NCBI GenBank assembly: GCA_023396115.1
Contig: JAEWXC010000015.1
Coordinates: 111,168 to 175,167 of the forward strand
Length of the DNA: 64,000 bases
From: Actinomycetes bacterium
GTDB lineage: Bacteria > Actinomycetota > Actinomycetes > Propionibacteriales > Nocardioidaceae
Reading direction: 5' to 3'
Position 1 is the first letter of the stretch; every line of letters starts with the position of its first letter. Below the pieces are notes generated by a model. That model searched no databases. It worked only from the letters and a program-made list of their open reading frames with translations, and had not been told where the DNA came from. The translations under genes were made by a program, and so were the position numbers. Of the stretch, positions 1 to 7,784 are shown in pieces.

Positions 1-644
1 GGCGGGCCAAGGCCGCAGGCCTCAAGGTCCTGTGGGTCGGTGGGCCGGGGGTGGTGCACACCGGTGCCGCCCCGGCCCTGGCGCGGTTGGTGGAGGCCGG
101 GTACGTGGACGTGCTGTTCGCCGGGAACGCCCTGGCCACCCACGACATCGAGGCCAACCTGTACGGCACCTCCCTGGGCATCGACCTGACGGCCGGGCAC
201 GGGGTGGAGCACGGCCACGAGCACCACATCCGGGCGATCAACACCATCCGCAAGGCGGGCTCGATCGCCGCGGCCGTCGAGCAGGGGGTGCTGACCGGTG
301 GGGTGATGCACGCGATGGTCCGGGCCGGGAAGCCGTTCGTGCTGGTCGGTTCTGTGCGTGACGACGGGCCGCTGCCCGACGTGCACACCGACGTCGTGGA
401 GGGTCAGCGGGCGATGCGGGCCCAGCTCGACGGGGTCGGGTACTGCCTGATGGTGGCCACCATGCTGCACTCGGTCGCCACCGGGAACCTGCTGCCGGCG
501 AGCGTGCCGCTGACCTGCGTGGACATCAACCCGGCCACCGTCACCAAGCTGGCCGACCGGGGGTCCTCGCAGGCCCAGGGCATCGTCACCGACGTGGGGC
601 TCTTCCTGGAGCACCTGGCCCGGGAGCTGGTGCCGGGCCACTGA
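1..644 (+). CDS. TIGR00300 / LOR-SDH domain protein, 3' part
   Basis: Partial gene, open from the left edge (first full codon at base 3) to a TGA at 642-644; 213 codons are visible. The fragment starts in a Rossmann-like stretch (KVLWVGGPGVVHTGAAPAL) and continues with the motifs FAGNALATHDIEANLYGTS, GHEHHIRAINTIRKAGSI and VDINPATVTKLADRGSSQA. I recognise this as the C-terminal part of the TIGR00300/LOR-SDH family, related to archaeal ornithine cyclodeaminase-type proteins and to the C-terminal half of cyanobacterial arginine dihydrolase (ArgZ/AgrE). It is probably an NAD-dependent enzyme of ornithine or arginine metabolism; the reaction is inferred. The N-terminus lies outside the window, so fusion to a dihydrolase domain cannot be judged. 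Confidence 0.7.
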   Translation, partial: RAKAAGLKVLWVGGPGVVHTGAAPALARLVEAGYVDVLFAGNALATHDIEANLYGTSLGIDLTAGHGVEHGHEHHIRAINTIRKAGSIAAAVEQGVLTGGVMHAMVRAGKPFVLVGSVRDDGPLPDVHTDVVEGQRAMRAQLDGVGYCLMVATMLHSVATGNLLPASVPLTCVDINPATVTKLADRGSSQAQGIVTDVGLFLEHLARELVPGH

Positions 645-669
645 GCGCGCCGGGTCCCCCGATGTGACG

Positions 670-741
670 ATGTAACACTGATCTGTCCGCTCCAATGCGG
701 TGTCACACCACCGCATCACAGGGGATGGATCCGTGTTACAT
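670..741. repeat. Concentric imperfect palindrome between convergent genes
   Basis: An outer 9-bp perfect inverted repeat, ATGTAACAC at 670-678 and GTGTTACAT at 733-741, encloses an inner 8-bp hairpin, ATGCGGTG at 695-702 and CACCGCAT at 709-716. Both share the same centre (705/706). It fills most of the 124-bp gap between two convergent genes, so it may be a bidirectional terminator, although no T-tract follows. Its ends (ATGTAAC...GTTACAT) and total length of 72 bp resemble the 74-bp hairpin repeat at 43299-43372. Confidence 0.6.
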
Positions 742-768
742 GGCCGGTTCGGCCCCACCCGGAGCGCG

Positions 769-1686
769 TCAGGGCAGCAGACGACGAGCCAGCAGCCCGG
801 CGCCGACCAGCCCGGCGTCAGGTCCGGTCGCGGCGGCACGCACCGCGGGCACGTCGCGGTGGCCTGCCCCGACCAGGTGCTCGGCCAGCGCGGTGCGCGC
901 CGGGTCCAGCAGCAGGTCCCCAGCGGCCATCACGCCGCCGCCCACGACCAGGACCTCCGGGTCGAACGCGGCCACCAGACCCGCCAGCGCCACCCCCAGC
1001 CGCCGGCCCAGCACCGCGAGCGCCTCGAGCGCCAGCGGGTCGCCGGCCAGGGCCAGGTCGGTGACGGCCGGAGAGTCGGGGGCGACCTCGACACCGAGAC
1101 CGGCGGTGCGTGCCTGGCGCAGCAGGGCCGGTCCCGAGACGTACTGCTCCAGGCAGCCCCGGAGTCCGCAGGGGCAGTGACGGCCCTCCGGCACGACCTG
1201 CACGTGACCGAACTCCCCGGCCATGCCGCGGTGCCCGCGCAGCACCCGTCCGTCCAGCACGAGCGCTCCGCCGATGCCCGTGCCGACGGTGAGCAGCACC
1301 GCACTCGAGGCACCCCGGGCGGCCCCGAGGGTCGACTCGGCCACCGCCGCGCAGTTGGCGTCGTTGTCCAGGGCCACCGGAACACCCCACCGGGACCTGA
1401 GCCGGCTGCCGACCGGGTCGTCGCGCCAGGGCAGGTGCGGTGCGAACCGCACCCGGGACCCGTCGGAGTCGACGAAGCCGGCGGCGCCGATCCCGACAGC
1501 GTCGGGCAACCCACCGGCGGCGGCGCGGACCAGTTCGTCCAGCAGCTCGTCGACCGCGCCCGGTTCCGCGTCCGGTCCCGGGGAGGGGCGGCGGTGCACC
1601 GGTGAGGTGCTGCCGTCGGGGTGCACCAGCGCCGCGACGGCCTTGGTGCCGCCGAGGTCCACCCCGACGACGGCCGGCCGGGTCAC
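769..1686 (-). CDS. ROK family sugar kinase (second copy)
   Basis: 305-aa protein of the ROK (repressor, ORF, kinase) family, expected to phosphorylate a hexose or amino-hexose in the cytoplasm using ATP. Visible motifs: phosphate-binding DLGGTK at residues 10-15, the catalytic-Asp segment DNDAN at 107-111, GTGIGG at 135-140, and the ROK zinc site H161 plus CPCGLRGC at 171-178. There is no N-terminal helix-turn-helix, so it is a kinase and not a NagC/XylR-type repressor. Its start overlaps the stop of the preceding ROK gene by 4 nt (ATGA), so it is the last gene of a coupled five-gene operon. It differs from its neighbour by DND in place of END, which may mean a different sugar. The exact substrate cannot be read from sequence. 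Confidence 0.85.
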   Translation of the reverse strand: MTRPAVVGVDLGGTKAVAALVHPDGSTSPVHRRPSPGPDAEPGAVDELLDELVRAAAGGLPDAVGIGAAGFVDSDGSRVRFAPHLPWRDDPVGSRLRSRWGVPVALDNDANCAAVAESTLGAARGASSAVLLTVGTGIGGALVLDGRVLRGHRGMAGEFGHVQVVPEGRHCPCGLRGCLEQYVSGPALLRQARTAGLGVEVAPDSPAVTDLALAGDPLALEALAVLGRRLGVALAGLVAAFDPEVLVVGGGVMAAGDLLLDPARTALAEHLVGAGHRDVPAVRAAATGPDAGLVGAGLLARRLLP

Positions 1687-2666
1687 GACAACTCCCGGGC
1701 CAGGTCAGCCGCGCCGACCAGGCCGGCGCCGTTGCCCAGTTCTGCGGCGACCACGTCCGGCACCCCGCGGTGACCCGCACCGGGAAGGCTCCGGGCCAGG
1801 GCCTCACGGGTGGGCCCCAGCAGCGCTTCCCCGGCCGCCACGACTCCCCCGCCGATCACGACGCGGGTCGGGTCGAGCAGCGCGGCGGCGGAGGCGATGC
1901 CCTCGCCGAGCCAGCGACCCAGCTCGGCCAGCAGGTCGATGGCGTCGGGGTCGCCGGCCAGGGCCGCGGCGGTGACGTCCGGCCCGGTGAGGGTGTCGAG
2001 CGATCGGCCCGCCTGCGCCAGCACACCGGCCGCGACCGGCCCGGGTGGGTTCGCGCGCCACCGGGCCCGGGCCTCGCGGACCAGGGCGCTCCCGGAGGCG
2101 TACTGCTCCAGGCAGCCGCGCTGGCCGCAGCCGCAGGCGACACCGTCCAGCACGACCCGCAGGTGGCCCAGCTCGGCGGCCATCCCGTGGCCGCCGCGCA
2201 CCAGGCGCGACCCGGCGATGATGCCGGCACCCACGCCGGTGCCCACGGTCACCATCAGGGTGTCCCCGACGTCGCGGGCGGCGCCGAAGCGGTACTCCCC
2301 CCAGGCGGCGGCGTTGGCGTCGTTCTCCACGACGACGCGGAGTCCCGTCGCCTCAGCGACGCGGCTGCCCACCGGCTCGCCGCTCCAGCTCAGGTTGGGG
2401 GCGAAGACGACGGTGGCGCGGTCCGCGGAGATCAGGCCCGCGGCGCCGATCCCGACCGCCCGCACCCGGTCGCGGTGCGCCTCGACCAGGCTGCGGGCGA
2501 GGTCGGCGACGGTGCCGGCGACGTCGCGGGCCGGGGTCGGCAGTGCGACCTGGGCGGTGACGGTGCCGTGGGCGTCGACCAGCCCCGCGGCGATCTTGGT
2601 GCCGCCGACGTCGACCCCGATCGTGAGGTCGAGCAGGTCAGAGTCGGAGGGGTGGTCACCGCTCAC
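1683..2666 (-). CDS. glkA: ROK family glucokinase
   Basis: 327-aa ROK kinase, likely the main ATP-dependent glucokinase (glucose to glucose-6-phosphate). Motifs: DVGGTK at residues 19-24, ENDANA from 114 with catalytic D116, GTGVG at 142-146, GH at 167-168, and the zinc-binding CGCGQRGC at 178-185. The neighbourhood (DUF5304, ArsA-like ATPase, SRPBCC protein and a divergent acyl-CoA ligase) resembles the surroundings of glkA in Streptomyces, as I recall it, which supports the name. It overlaps DUF5304 upstream and the second ROK gene downstream by 4 nt each, implying translational coupling. In Streptomyces this protein also has a role in carbon catabolite repression; whether that holds here is unknown. 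Confidence 0.85.
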   Translation of the reverse strand: MSGDHPSDSDLLDLTIGVDVGGTKIAAGLVDAHGTVTAQVALPTPARDVAGTVADLARSLVEAHRDRVRAVGIGAAGLISADRATVVFAPNLSWSGEPVGSRVAEATGLRVVVENDANAAAWGEYRFGAARDVGDTLMVTVGTGVGAGIIAGSRLVRGGHGMAAELGHLRVVLDGVACGCGQRGCLEQYASGSALVREARARWRANPPGPVAAGVLAQAGRSLDTLTGPDVTAAALAGDPDAIDLLAELGRWLGEGIASAAALLDPTRVVIGGGVVAAGEALLGPTREALARSLPGAGHRGVPDVVAAELGNGAGLVGAADLARELS

Positions 2667-3178
2667 GGGGCGGAGCCGTCCGGGTGGCCGGGGTCGCCAG
2701 TGTCATCGAGGTCGTCGAGGTCATGGAGGTCATCGAGGTCGATGTGCTCCACGCCGTCGCGCGGATCGGGTGCGGGGCGCTCGCTGGGCGCTGCGGACGG
2801 CTCGGGCACCACCGTGGCGAGCAACCCGGCGGCCGCTTCCAGCAGCGAGGTGGCGGCGGTGGCCAGGGAGGCCTTGACCTCCGGGTTGAGCTGACGGAAC
2901 CCGTGCACGGCCCGGCAGACCGGGCACGAGGTGCACTCCGGCGCGCCGGTGGCCAGGTGCTCGTCGAAGGAGCGGAACGCCCCCGCCGCCCCGGCCAGCC
3001 CCTGCTCGATGCCGTGCTCGACGCCGTGGCCCAGGTCGTGGCCCTGCTCGCGGGCCCAGCCAGAAACCGCGCCGAACAGCTTGACGGCCTCCTCGGCCAG
3101 CGACCCGACGGGCTCCTCGTGCGAGCCGTGCTGCTCGTGGTGCTGCCCGGCCGCAGAGCCGGTCTGGTGGTCGGTCAT
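2663..3178 (-). CDS. DUF5304 family protein
   Basis: 171-aa protein of unknown function that I assign to the actinobacterial DUF5304 family. The central part carries a Cys cluster (ECTSCPVCRAVHGFRQLNPEV) resembling a small metal-binding knuckle, followed by an amphipathic helix (VKASLATAATSLLEAAAGLL). The C-terminus is acidic and repetitive (DLDDLHDLDDLDD), encoded by a short degenerate DNA repeat at about 2703-2745, so its length may vary between strains. It has no signal peptide or membrane segment, so it is probably cytoplasmic. It is joined by ATGA overlaps to the ArsA-type ATPase upstream and to glucokinase downstream. Confidence 0.75.
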   Translation of the reverse strand: MTDHQTGSAAGQHHEQHGSHEEPVGSLAEEAVKLFGAVSGWAREQGHDLGHGVEHGIEQGLAGAAGAFRSFDEHLATGAPECTSCPVCRAVHGFRQLNPEVKASLATAATSLLEAAAGLLATVVPEPSAAPSERPAPDPRDGVEHIDLDDLHDLDDLDDTGDPGHPDGSAP

Positions 3179-4422
3179 CGCGCTCCCCCGCTGGTCGTGG
3201 CCGGCGCCCGCCCCGACGTCGCGGTGGGCGCACCGGCGAACCGTACCCGCAGCTCGCCGTCGGTCACGGAGGCGCCCACGACCCGGCGCCGGGTCAGCGC
3301 CGCGGGCACGGTCACCAGGCGGCGGTACCCACCCACGGTGAGCACCAACTCGTCGCCGCTGCGGGCCAGGGAGACCTCCTCCCGGGTCACGAACGGCAGC
3401 GTCACCACCAGCACCGGACCCTCATCGGCCTCCTCCACCCGGAACGGGGTCGGCCCGGTGGGCACGGCGGCCGGGTCCTGCCCGGCGTAGATCTCTGCGG
3501 CCATCGCGACCAGCTGGTCGGCTCCGACCGGTTCGGCGGCACGGTAAGGCGAGCGCCAGATCGGTAGCGGCGCGAACGAGTCGTGCACCCGGTCCAGCAC
3601 CTCGCTCTGGGCCCGGACCCAGCCGGCCCGCCACTCGTCGGCGCCCTCGGCCGGGAACACCCGGTTCGCCACCACCCCGTCGATCCGGTAGCCGAACAGT
3701 CCCAGCGAGGTCGCTCCCCGCCGTGCCTCGGCCAGGACCACCTCCTCGGGGGTCAGCACCAGACGTACCGAGGCGCCCGGTCCGGTGAGCAGGTCCGCGA
3801 CGTCGGCCAGGTCCGCGTGCAGCCGGTCGAGGGCGTCGAAGACCGAGTCCTCCGGCAACGGCACGCCGGCCACCTTGGTCAGGACCGGGGTCAGCACCCG
3901 GACCACGGTGCTCTGCGAGGGCAGCACCCGGTCCAGGTACCAGCCCAGGGCTCCGGGGAGGGCGAGCAGCCGCAGCGTCTCGGCCGTGGGGGCACAGTCC
4001 ACGACCAGCACGTCGAAGAGGCCGGTGGCGGCCTGGTGCCGCACCTCCAGCAGGGCCAGCACCTCCTCCGCCCCGGGAAGCACCGTCAGTTCCTCCGCGG
4101 CGATGCGCCCGGTCCCGGCGATCTCGAGGACCTGCAACAGGTAGCCCTGGACGTGACCCCACGCCTCCTCGAAGCGCTGCTGGGTGTCGACCTGCTGGAC
4201 CCACAGGTTCTCCGCGACCGGGGTCGGGGCGGAGCCGACCGGGGTGCCGAAGGCGTCGGCCAGGGAGTGGGCGGTGTCGGTGGACAGGACCAGCGTGCGC
4301 TGCCCCTGCGAGGCCAGCAGGGCCGCGGTACCGGCGGCGACGGTGGACTTGCCGACCCCGCCCTTGCCGGTGAACAGGAGGACCCGGACCCCGGCGGTGC
4401 CGGGCGGTCGGTGCGTGCTCAG
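3175..4422 (-). CDS. ArsA/GET3-type ATPase with HSP20-like C-terminal domain
   Basis: About 415 aa. The N-terminus has the deviant Walker A loop GKGGVGKST and STDTAHSLADAFG typical of ArsA/GET3 P-loop ATPases; VVDCAPTAETLRLLALP is the switch II-like region. The last ~90 residues (GPVLVVTLPFVTREEVSLAR onward) match the ArsA HSP20-like domain. Actinobacterial members are not linked to arsenite pumps and their client is unknown; a chaperone or targeting role is inferred. Start: no ATG, GTG or TTG lies in frame before the first beta strand and P-loop. The only plausible initiator is CTG at 4420-4422, in a CTGA overlap with the SRPBCC stop. The first conventional start, TTG at 4137, would delete the P-loop. 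It lies between the SRPBCC gene and DUF5304 and overlaps both. Confidence 0.85.
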   Translation of the reverse strand: MSTHRPPGTAGVRVLLFTGKGGVGKSTVAAGTAALLASQGQRTLVLSTDTAHSLADAFGTPVGSAPTPVAENLWVQQVDTQQRFEEAWGHVQGYLLQVLEIAGTGRIAAEELTVLPGAEEVLALLEVRHQAATGLFDVLVVDCAPTAETLRLLALPGALGWYLDRVLPSQSTVVRVLTPVLTKVAGVPLPEDSVFDALDRLHADLADVADLLTGPGASVRLVLTPEEVVLAEARRGATSLGLFGYRIDGVVANRVFPAEGADEWRAGWVRAQSEVLDRVHDSFAPLPIWRSPYRAAEPVGADQLVAMAAEIYAGQDPAAVPTGPTPFRVEEADEGPVLVVTLPFVTREEVSLARSGDELVLTVGGYRRLVTVPAALTRRRVVGASVTDGELRVRFAGAPTATSGRAPATTSGGAR

Positions 4423-4853
4423 AGCTGCTCGACGCGCTTCTTGAGCCCGTTCAGCGCGGTGTCGATGAGGATCTTCTCGCCCTTGCGCTTGATCATGCCG
4501 ATCAGCGGGATGCTCAGGTCCAGCGCCAGCCGGTAGGTCACCTCGGTGCCCCCGCCGGCCGGGGCCAGCGTGTACGCCCCGTCCATCGAGCGCAGGATCC
4601 CGCCCTCGACCAGCGTCCAGGTCACCTCACGGTCCCCGTCCCACTCGTAGGCCAGGGTGTAGGAGTCCTTGATCGGCGAGACGTCCAGGTCGAAGTGGAC
4701 CTGCTCGGCGCGACCACCGGCGCCCTGCGCGACGACCTCGACCTTCTTCATGCCCTTGGCCCAGGCCGGGTAGGACTCGAAGTCGGCGATCACCGCCATC
4801 ACCTCGGCAGGGGCCGCGTCGATGACGATCGAGGAGGTGGTCTGTTCAGCCAT
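4419..4853 (-). CDS. SRPBCC (START-like) family protein
   Basis: 144-aa single-domain SRPBCC/polyketide cyclase-like protein (START-like helix-grip fold), which would bind a hydrophobic ligand or lipid in a deep cavity. Seen: a TSSIVIDAAPAEVMAVIADF opening strand and helix, the ESYPAWAKGMKKVEVV segment, and a final amphipathic helix ending KKRVEQL. The start is ATG 4853 with a good AGGAG ribosome site 8 nt upstream. It heads the five-gene minus-strand operon and faces fadD across 115 bp, which suggests a link to lipid or acyl-CoA handling; this is inference only. Confidence 0.85.
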   Translation of the reverse strand: MAEQTTSSIVIDAAPAEVMAVIADFESYPAWAKGMKKVEVVAQGAGGRAEQVHFDLDVSPIKDSYTLAYEWDGDREVTWTLVEGGILRSMDGAYTLAPAGGGTEVTYRLALDLSIPLIGMIKRKGEKILIDTALNGLKKRVEQL

Positions 4854-4968
4854 CGCGTCGCTCCTGGGTGGACGGGGGTGCGGGGCTTGCGAGAGTACCG
4901 GATTGAGACCCCCCTCACCCTCGGCGGTACGCTCCCGGAGCAGAAACACCCCTAGCGAGGAGCAGGTC

Positions 4969-6759
4969 TTGCGCGAGTTCTCCCAGCCCTTGAAGGTCGA
5001 CGTCCCCCGGTCGGGAAACCTGACCGACGACGTCGTCCGCAACGCCACCGAGCGCCCCGACCGTGTGGTCTTCAGCGTGCGCGACGGCGCGGGGTGGGCC
5101 GACGTCACCGCGGCCGAGTTCGAGCAGCAGGTGCGCGAGGTCGCCAAGGGACTGGTGGCGGCCGGGATCGGGATCGGCGACCGGGTCGCGCTGCTGTCGC
5201 GCACCCGCTACGAGTGGACCCTGTTCGACTACGCGATCTGGTTCGCCGGTGCCGTGACGGTGCCGATCTACGAGACCTCCTCGCCCGAGCAGATCGCCCA
5301 CATCCTCTCCGACTCCGGCGCCCTGGCCGTGGTTGCCGAGACCGACGAGCACGTCGCGAAGGTCGCCTCGGTGCGCGACCGCGCCACCGACGTGGACCAG
5401 GTGTGGTGCCTGGACGACGGCGCCGTGGCGACGTTGACGTCCCTGGGCGCCGAGATCAGCGACGAGGACCTGGAGAAGCGGCGCACCACCGCGACGCCCG
5501 ACGACCTGGCGACGCTGATCTACACCTCGGGCACCACCGGGCTGCCGAAGGGCTGCATCATCACGCACGGCAACTTCATGTTCGAGCTCGGTGTGGCCGT
5601 GCCCGAGCTGGAGGAGCTGTTCAGCAACGACTCCGCCTCCACGCTGCTCTTCCTGCCGCTGGCGCACGTCTTCGCCCGGATCATCCAGATCGGCTGCGTC
5701 AAGGCCGCGGCGCGGATGGGTCACAGCGCCGACATCAAGAACCTGCTCGGCGACCTGGGCACCTTCCACCCCACCTTCATCCTGGCCGTGCCGCGGGTCT
5801 TCGAGAAGGTCTTCAACGGCGCCTCGCAGAAGGCCGCCGCGGACGGCAAGGGCAAGATCTTCGACAAGGCCGCCGAGGTCTCCATCGCCTACTCGCGCAG
5901 CCTCGACACCGGTGGGCCCGGCCCGCTGCTCAAGGTCAAGCACGCTGTCTTCAACAAGCTGGTGCTCGCAAAGCTCCGTGCGGCCCTGGGCGGGAAGTGC
6001 GACTACGCCATCTCCGGCGGCGCACCGCTCGGCGAGCGGCTCGGCCACTTCTACCGTGGTCTGGGCCTCGTGGTGCTCGAGGGCTACGGCCTGACCGAGA
6101 CCACCGCCGCGCTCGCGGCGAACATGGCCGAGGCACAGAAGATCGGCACGGTCGGCCGACCGCTGCCCGGCACCGCGGTGCGGGTCGGCGACGACGGTGA
6201 GCTGTTCTGGAAGGGTGGCCAGGTCTTCGCCGGCTACTGGCGCAACGACGCGGCCACCGCCGAGGTGCTCGACGCCGACGGCTGGTTCGCCTCCGGCGAC
6301 GTGGGCGAGATCGACGACGAGGGCTTCGTCCGGATCACCGGCCGCAAGAAGGAGATCATCGTCACCGCCGGCGGCAAGAACGTCGCCCCGGCCGTGCTCG
6401 AGGACCGGATCCGTGCCCACGCGCTGATCGACCAGTGCGTCGTGGTCGGCGACGGCCAGCCCTTCATCGGTGCGCTGGTCACCCTGGACCCCGAGTACCT
6501 GCCGACCTGGGCCGAGGAGCACGGCAAGAGCACCGACGTCGCGGACCTGGTGGAGGACCCGGACGTTCGCGCGGTGGTGCAGGCGGCCGTCGACGACGCC
6601 AACAAGGCGGTCTCCAAGGCCGAGTCCATCCGCAAGTTCACGGTGCTGCCCGCCGCGTGGACCGAGGAGGGTGGCCAGCTCACCCCCAGCCTGAAGCTCA
6701 AGCGCAACGTCGTGATGCGGGAGCACCGTGCCGACGTGGAGGCGCTGTACCTGCCCTGA
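4969..6759 (+). CDS. fadD: Long-chain fatty acid-CoA ligase (FadD15-like)
   Basis: 596-aa AMP-forming acyl-CoA synthetase, activating fatty acids to acyl-CoA with ATP. Motifs: P-loop-like LIYTSGTTGLPKG at about residues 183-195, EGYGLTETTA near 370, SGDVGEIDDEGFVRITGRKK near 441-460 and the C-terminal catalytic Lys region. I chose TTG at 4969 because GAGGAG lies 8 nt upstream and the resulting MREFS start matches actinobacterial homologues as I recall them. A possible -10, TACGCT at 4929-4934, lies 35 nt upstream. Monocistronic: a strong hairpin follows. Confidence 0.92.
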   Translation: MREFSQPLKVDVPRSGNLTDDVVRNATERPDRVVFSVRDGAGWADVTAAEFEQQVREVAKGLVAAGIGIGDRVALLSRTRYEWTLFDYAIWFAGAVTVPIYETSSPEQIAHILSDSGALAVVAETDEHVAKVASVRDRATDVDQVWCLDDGAVATLTSLGAEISDEDLEKRRTTATPDDLATLIYTSGTTGLPKGCIITHGNFMFELGVAVPELEELFSNDSASTLLFLPLAHVFARIIQIGCVKAAARMGHSADIKNLLGDLGTFHPTFILAVPRVFEKVFNGASQKAAADGKGKIFDKAAEVSIAYSRSLDTGGPGPLLKVKHAVFNKLVLAKLRAALGGKCDYAISGGAPLGERLGHFYRGLGLVVLEGYGLTETTAALAANMAEAQKIGTVGRPLPGTAVRVGDDGELFWKGGQVFAGYWRNDAATAEVLDADGWFASGDVGEIDDEGFVRITGRKKEIIVTAGGKNVAPAVLEDRIRAHALIDQCVVVGDGQPFIGALVTLDPEYLPTWAEEHGKSTDVADLVEDPDVRAVVQAAVDDANKAVSKAESIRKFTVLPAAWTEEGGQLTPSLKLKRNVVMREHRADVEALYLP

Positions 6760-6773
6760 CCTGCACGTTCCTC

Positions 6774-6809
6774 ACGACGCCCACCGACCGCCCGGTCGGT
6801 GGCCGTCGT
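6774..6809 (+). terminator. Hairpin terminator after fadD
   Basis: Stem of 9 perfect pairs (CCACCGACC at 6781-6789, GGTCGGTGG at 6794-6802, loop GCCC) extended by a 6-bp outer stem (ACGACG / CGTCGT) across one C-C mismatch. No T-run follows, as is usual in high-GC actinobacteria. Confidence 0.75.
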
Positions 6810-7049
6810 GCGTCTGCGGTCGGCCCCGAGGGCCGGTCTGCACCCCTGGTACCAGGTCTCACAGCGTTCTTCACCAAAAGCACCACACGCCCCGCGGGGG
6901 CGCAGTAGCGTCCTACTCGCGCACGGCACGGGAGGGCATCGGGCGCCCTGCGTGCCCTGCCGTCGCACCCCCCGTTCCACCCGTCCTGGCGCACAGGAAC
7001 GACCGCTCGGTCGGACCCAGGAGCCATCCCCCGAGAGGCCTTCTCTTCC
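6810..7049. other. Intergenic region upstream of the tad operon
   Basis: About 240 bp without a gene. It holds a small CGCCCC-GCG-GGGGCG hairpin (6889-6903) and a possible -10 (TAGCGT at 6906-6911), which would give a 5' leader of about 130 nt before cpaB. A weak GAGAGG ribosome site precedes the ATG at 7050. No other structure was recognised. Confidence 0.4.
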
Positions 7050-7781
7050 ATGGATCGTCGCAAGCTTCTTCTGGTAGCTGCCGCTGTCGTCGCCGCGCTG
7101 GGCGCGGCGCTCGTGTTCATGTACGTCCAGGGCGCCGAGGGGCGCGCGGAGAAGCAGTTCGACACCGTCGAGGTGCTCACCGCCAAGCTGCCCATCGAGC
7201 CCGGCGAGAGCATCGAGGCCGCCTCACGCTCCGGCAAGCTGCAGATCGCGAGGGTCGCGCAGAACCAGGTGCTGCCCGGGGCGATGAGCGGCATCCAGGG
7301 CCTGGAGGGCCAGAACGCCAACACCCGGATCTACCCGGGTGAGCAGATCGTCCCGGAGAAGTTCGCGGCCGGCGCCAGCGCCGGCGCCGCGAGTCTGCAG
7401 ATCCCCGAGGGCCAGGTGGCCGCCTCGGTGCAGCTCACCGACACCGCCCGGGTCGCCGGGTTCGTCAACCCCGGCTCCAAGGTCGCGGTCTTCATGAACG
7501 GCACCGACGCCGGCACCGGGCGGGCCTTCACCCGTCTGCTGCTGCCCAAGGTGACCGTCCTGGGCGTCGGCTCCACCACCCCGGTCTCGGCCACCGCCAA
7601 CGCCGACGGCACCCAGGCCGAGCAGCTGCCGAGCACGATGATGACCCTGGCCCTGAGCCAGGCCGACGCCGAGCGCGTCATGTTCGCCACGTCCAACGGT
7701 GAGCTGGTCTTCACACTGCTCACCGACAAGTCCAACGTCGCCCCCTCCGGTGGTACCAACGCCGGCAACCTCTTCAGGTGA
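7050..7781 (+). CDS. cpaB: Flp pilus assembly protein CpaB (RcpC/SAF domain)
   Basis: 243-aa inner-membrane or periplasm-facing Tad pilus protein. Residues about 5-27 form an N-terminal membrane anchor (KLLLVAAAVVAALGAALVFM), followed by a SAF-like domain (VEVLTAKLPIEPGESIEA) and an RcpC-type beta-rich domain (AASVQLTDTARVAGFVNPGS). It is the first gene of the tad operon; tadZ starts 3 nt after its stop. In Gram-positive Tad systems CpaB is thought to stabilise or guide the pilus through the envelope; its mechanism is not established. Confidence 0.85.
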   Translation: MDRRKLLLVAAAVVAALGAALVFMYVQGAEGRAEKQFDTVEVLTAKLPIEPGESIEAASRSGKLQIARVAQNQVLPGAMSGIQGLEGQNANTRIYPGEQIVPEKFAAGASAGAASLQIPEGQVAASVQLTDTARVAGFVNPGSKVAVFMNGTDAGTGRAFTRLLLPKVTVLGVGSTTPVSATANADGTQAEQLPSTMMTLALSQADAERVMFATSNGELVFTLLTDKSNVAPSGGTNAGNLFR

Positions 7782-7784
7782 GTC

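Noticed and set aside
1440..2894. Long plus-strand frames over the ROK kinase genes
   Set aside because: Their translations are Arg/Gly/Pro-rich with no family motifs, while the minus strand encodes two clear ROK kinases; they are GC-rich shadows.
4915..6726. 600-codon minus-strand frame opposite fadD
   Set aside because: Composition is typical of antisense reading through high-GC coding DNA; the plus strand carries all acyl-CoA ligase motifs.
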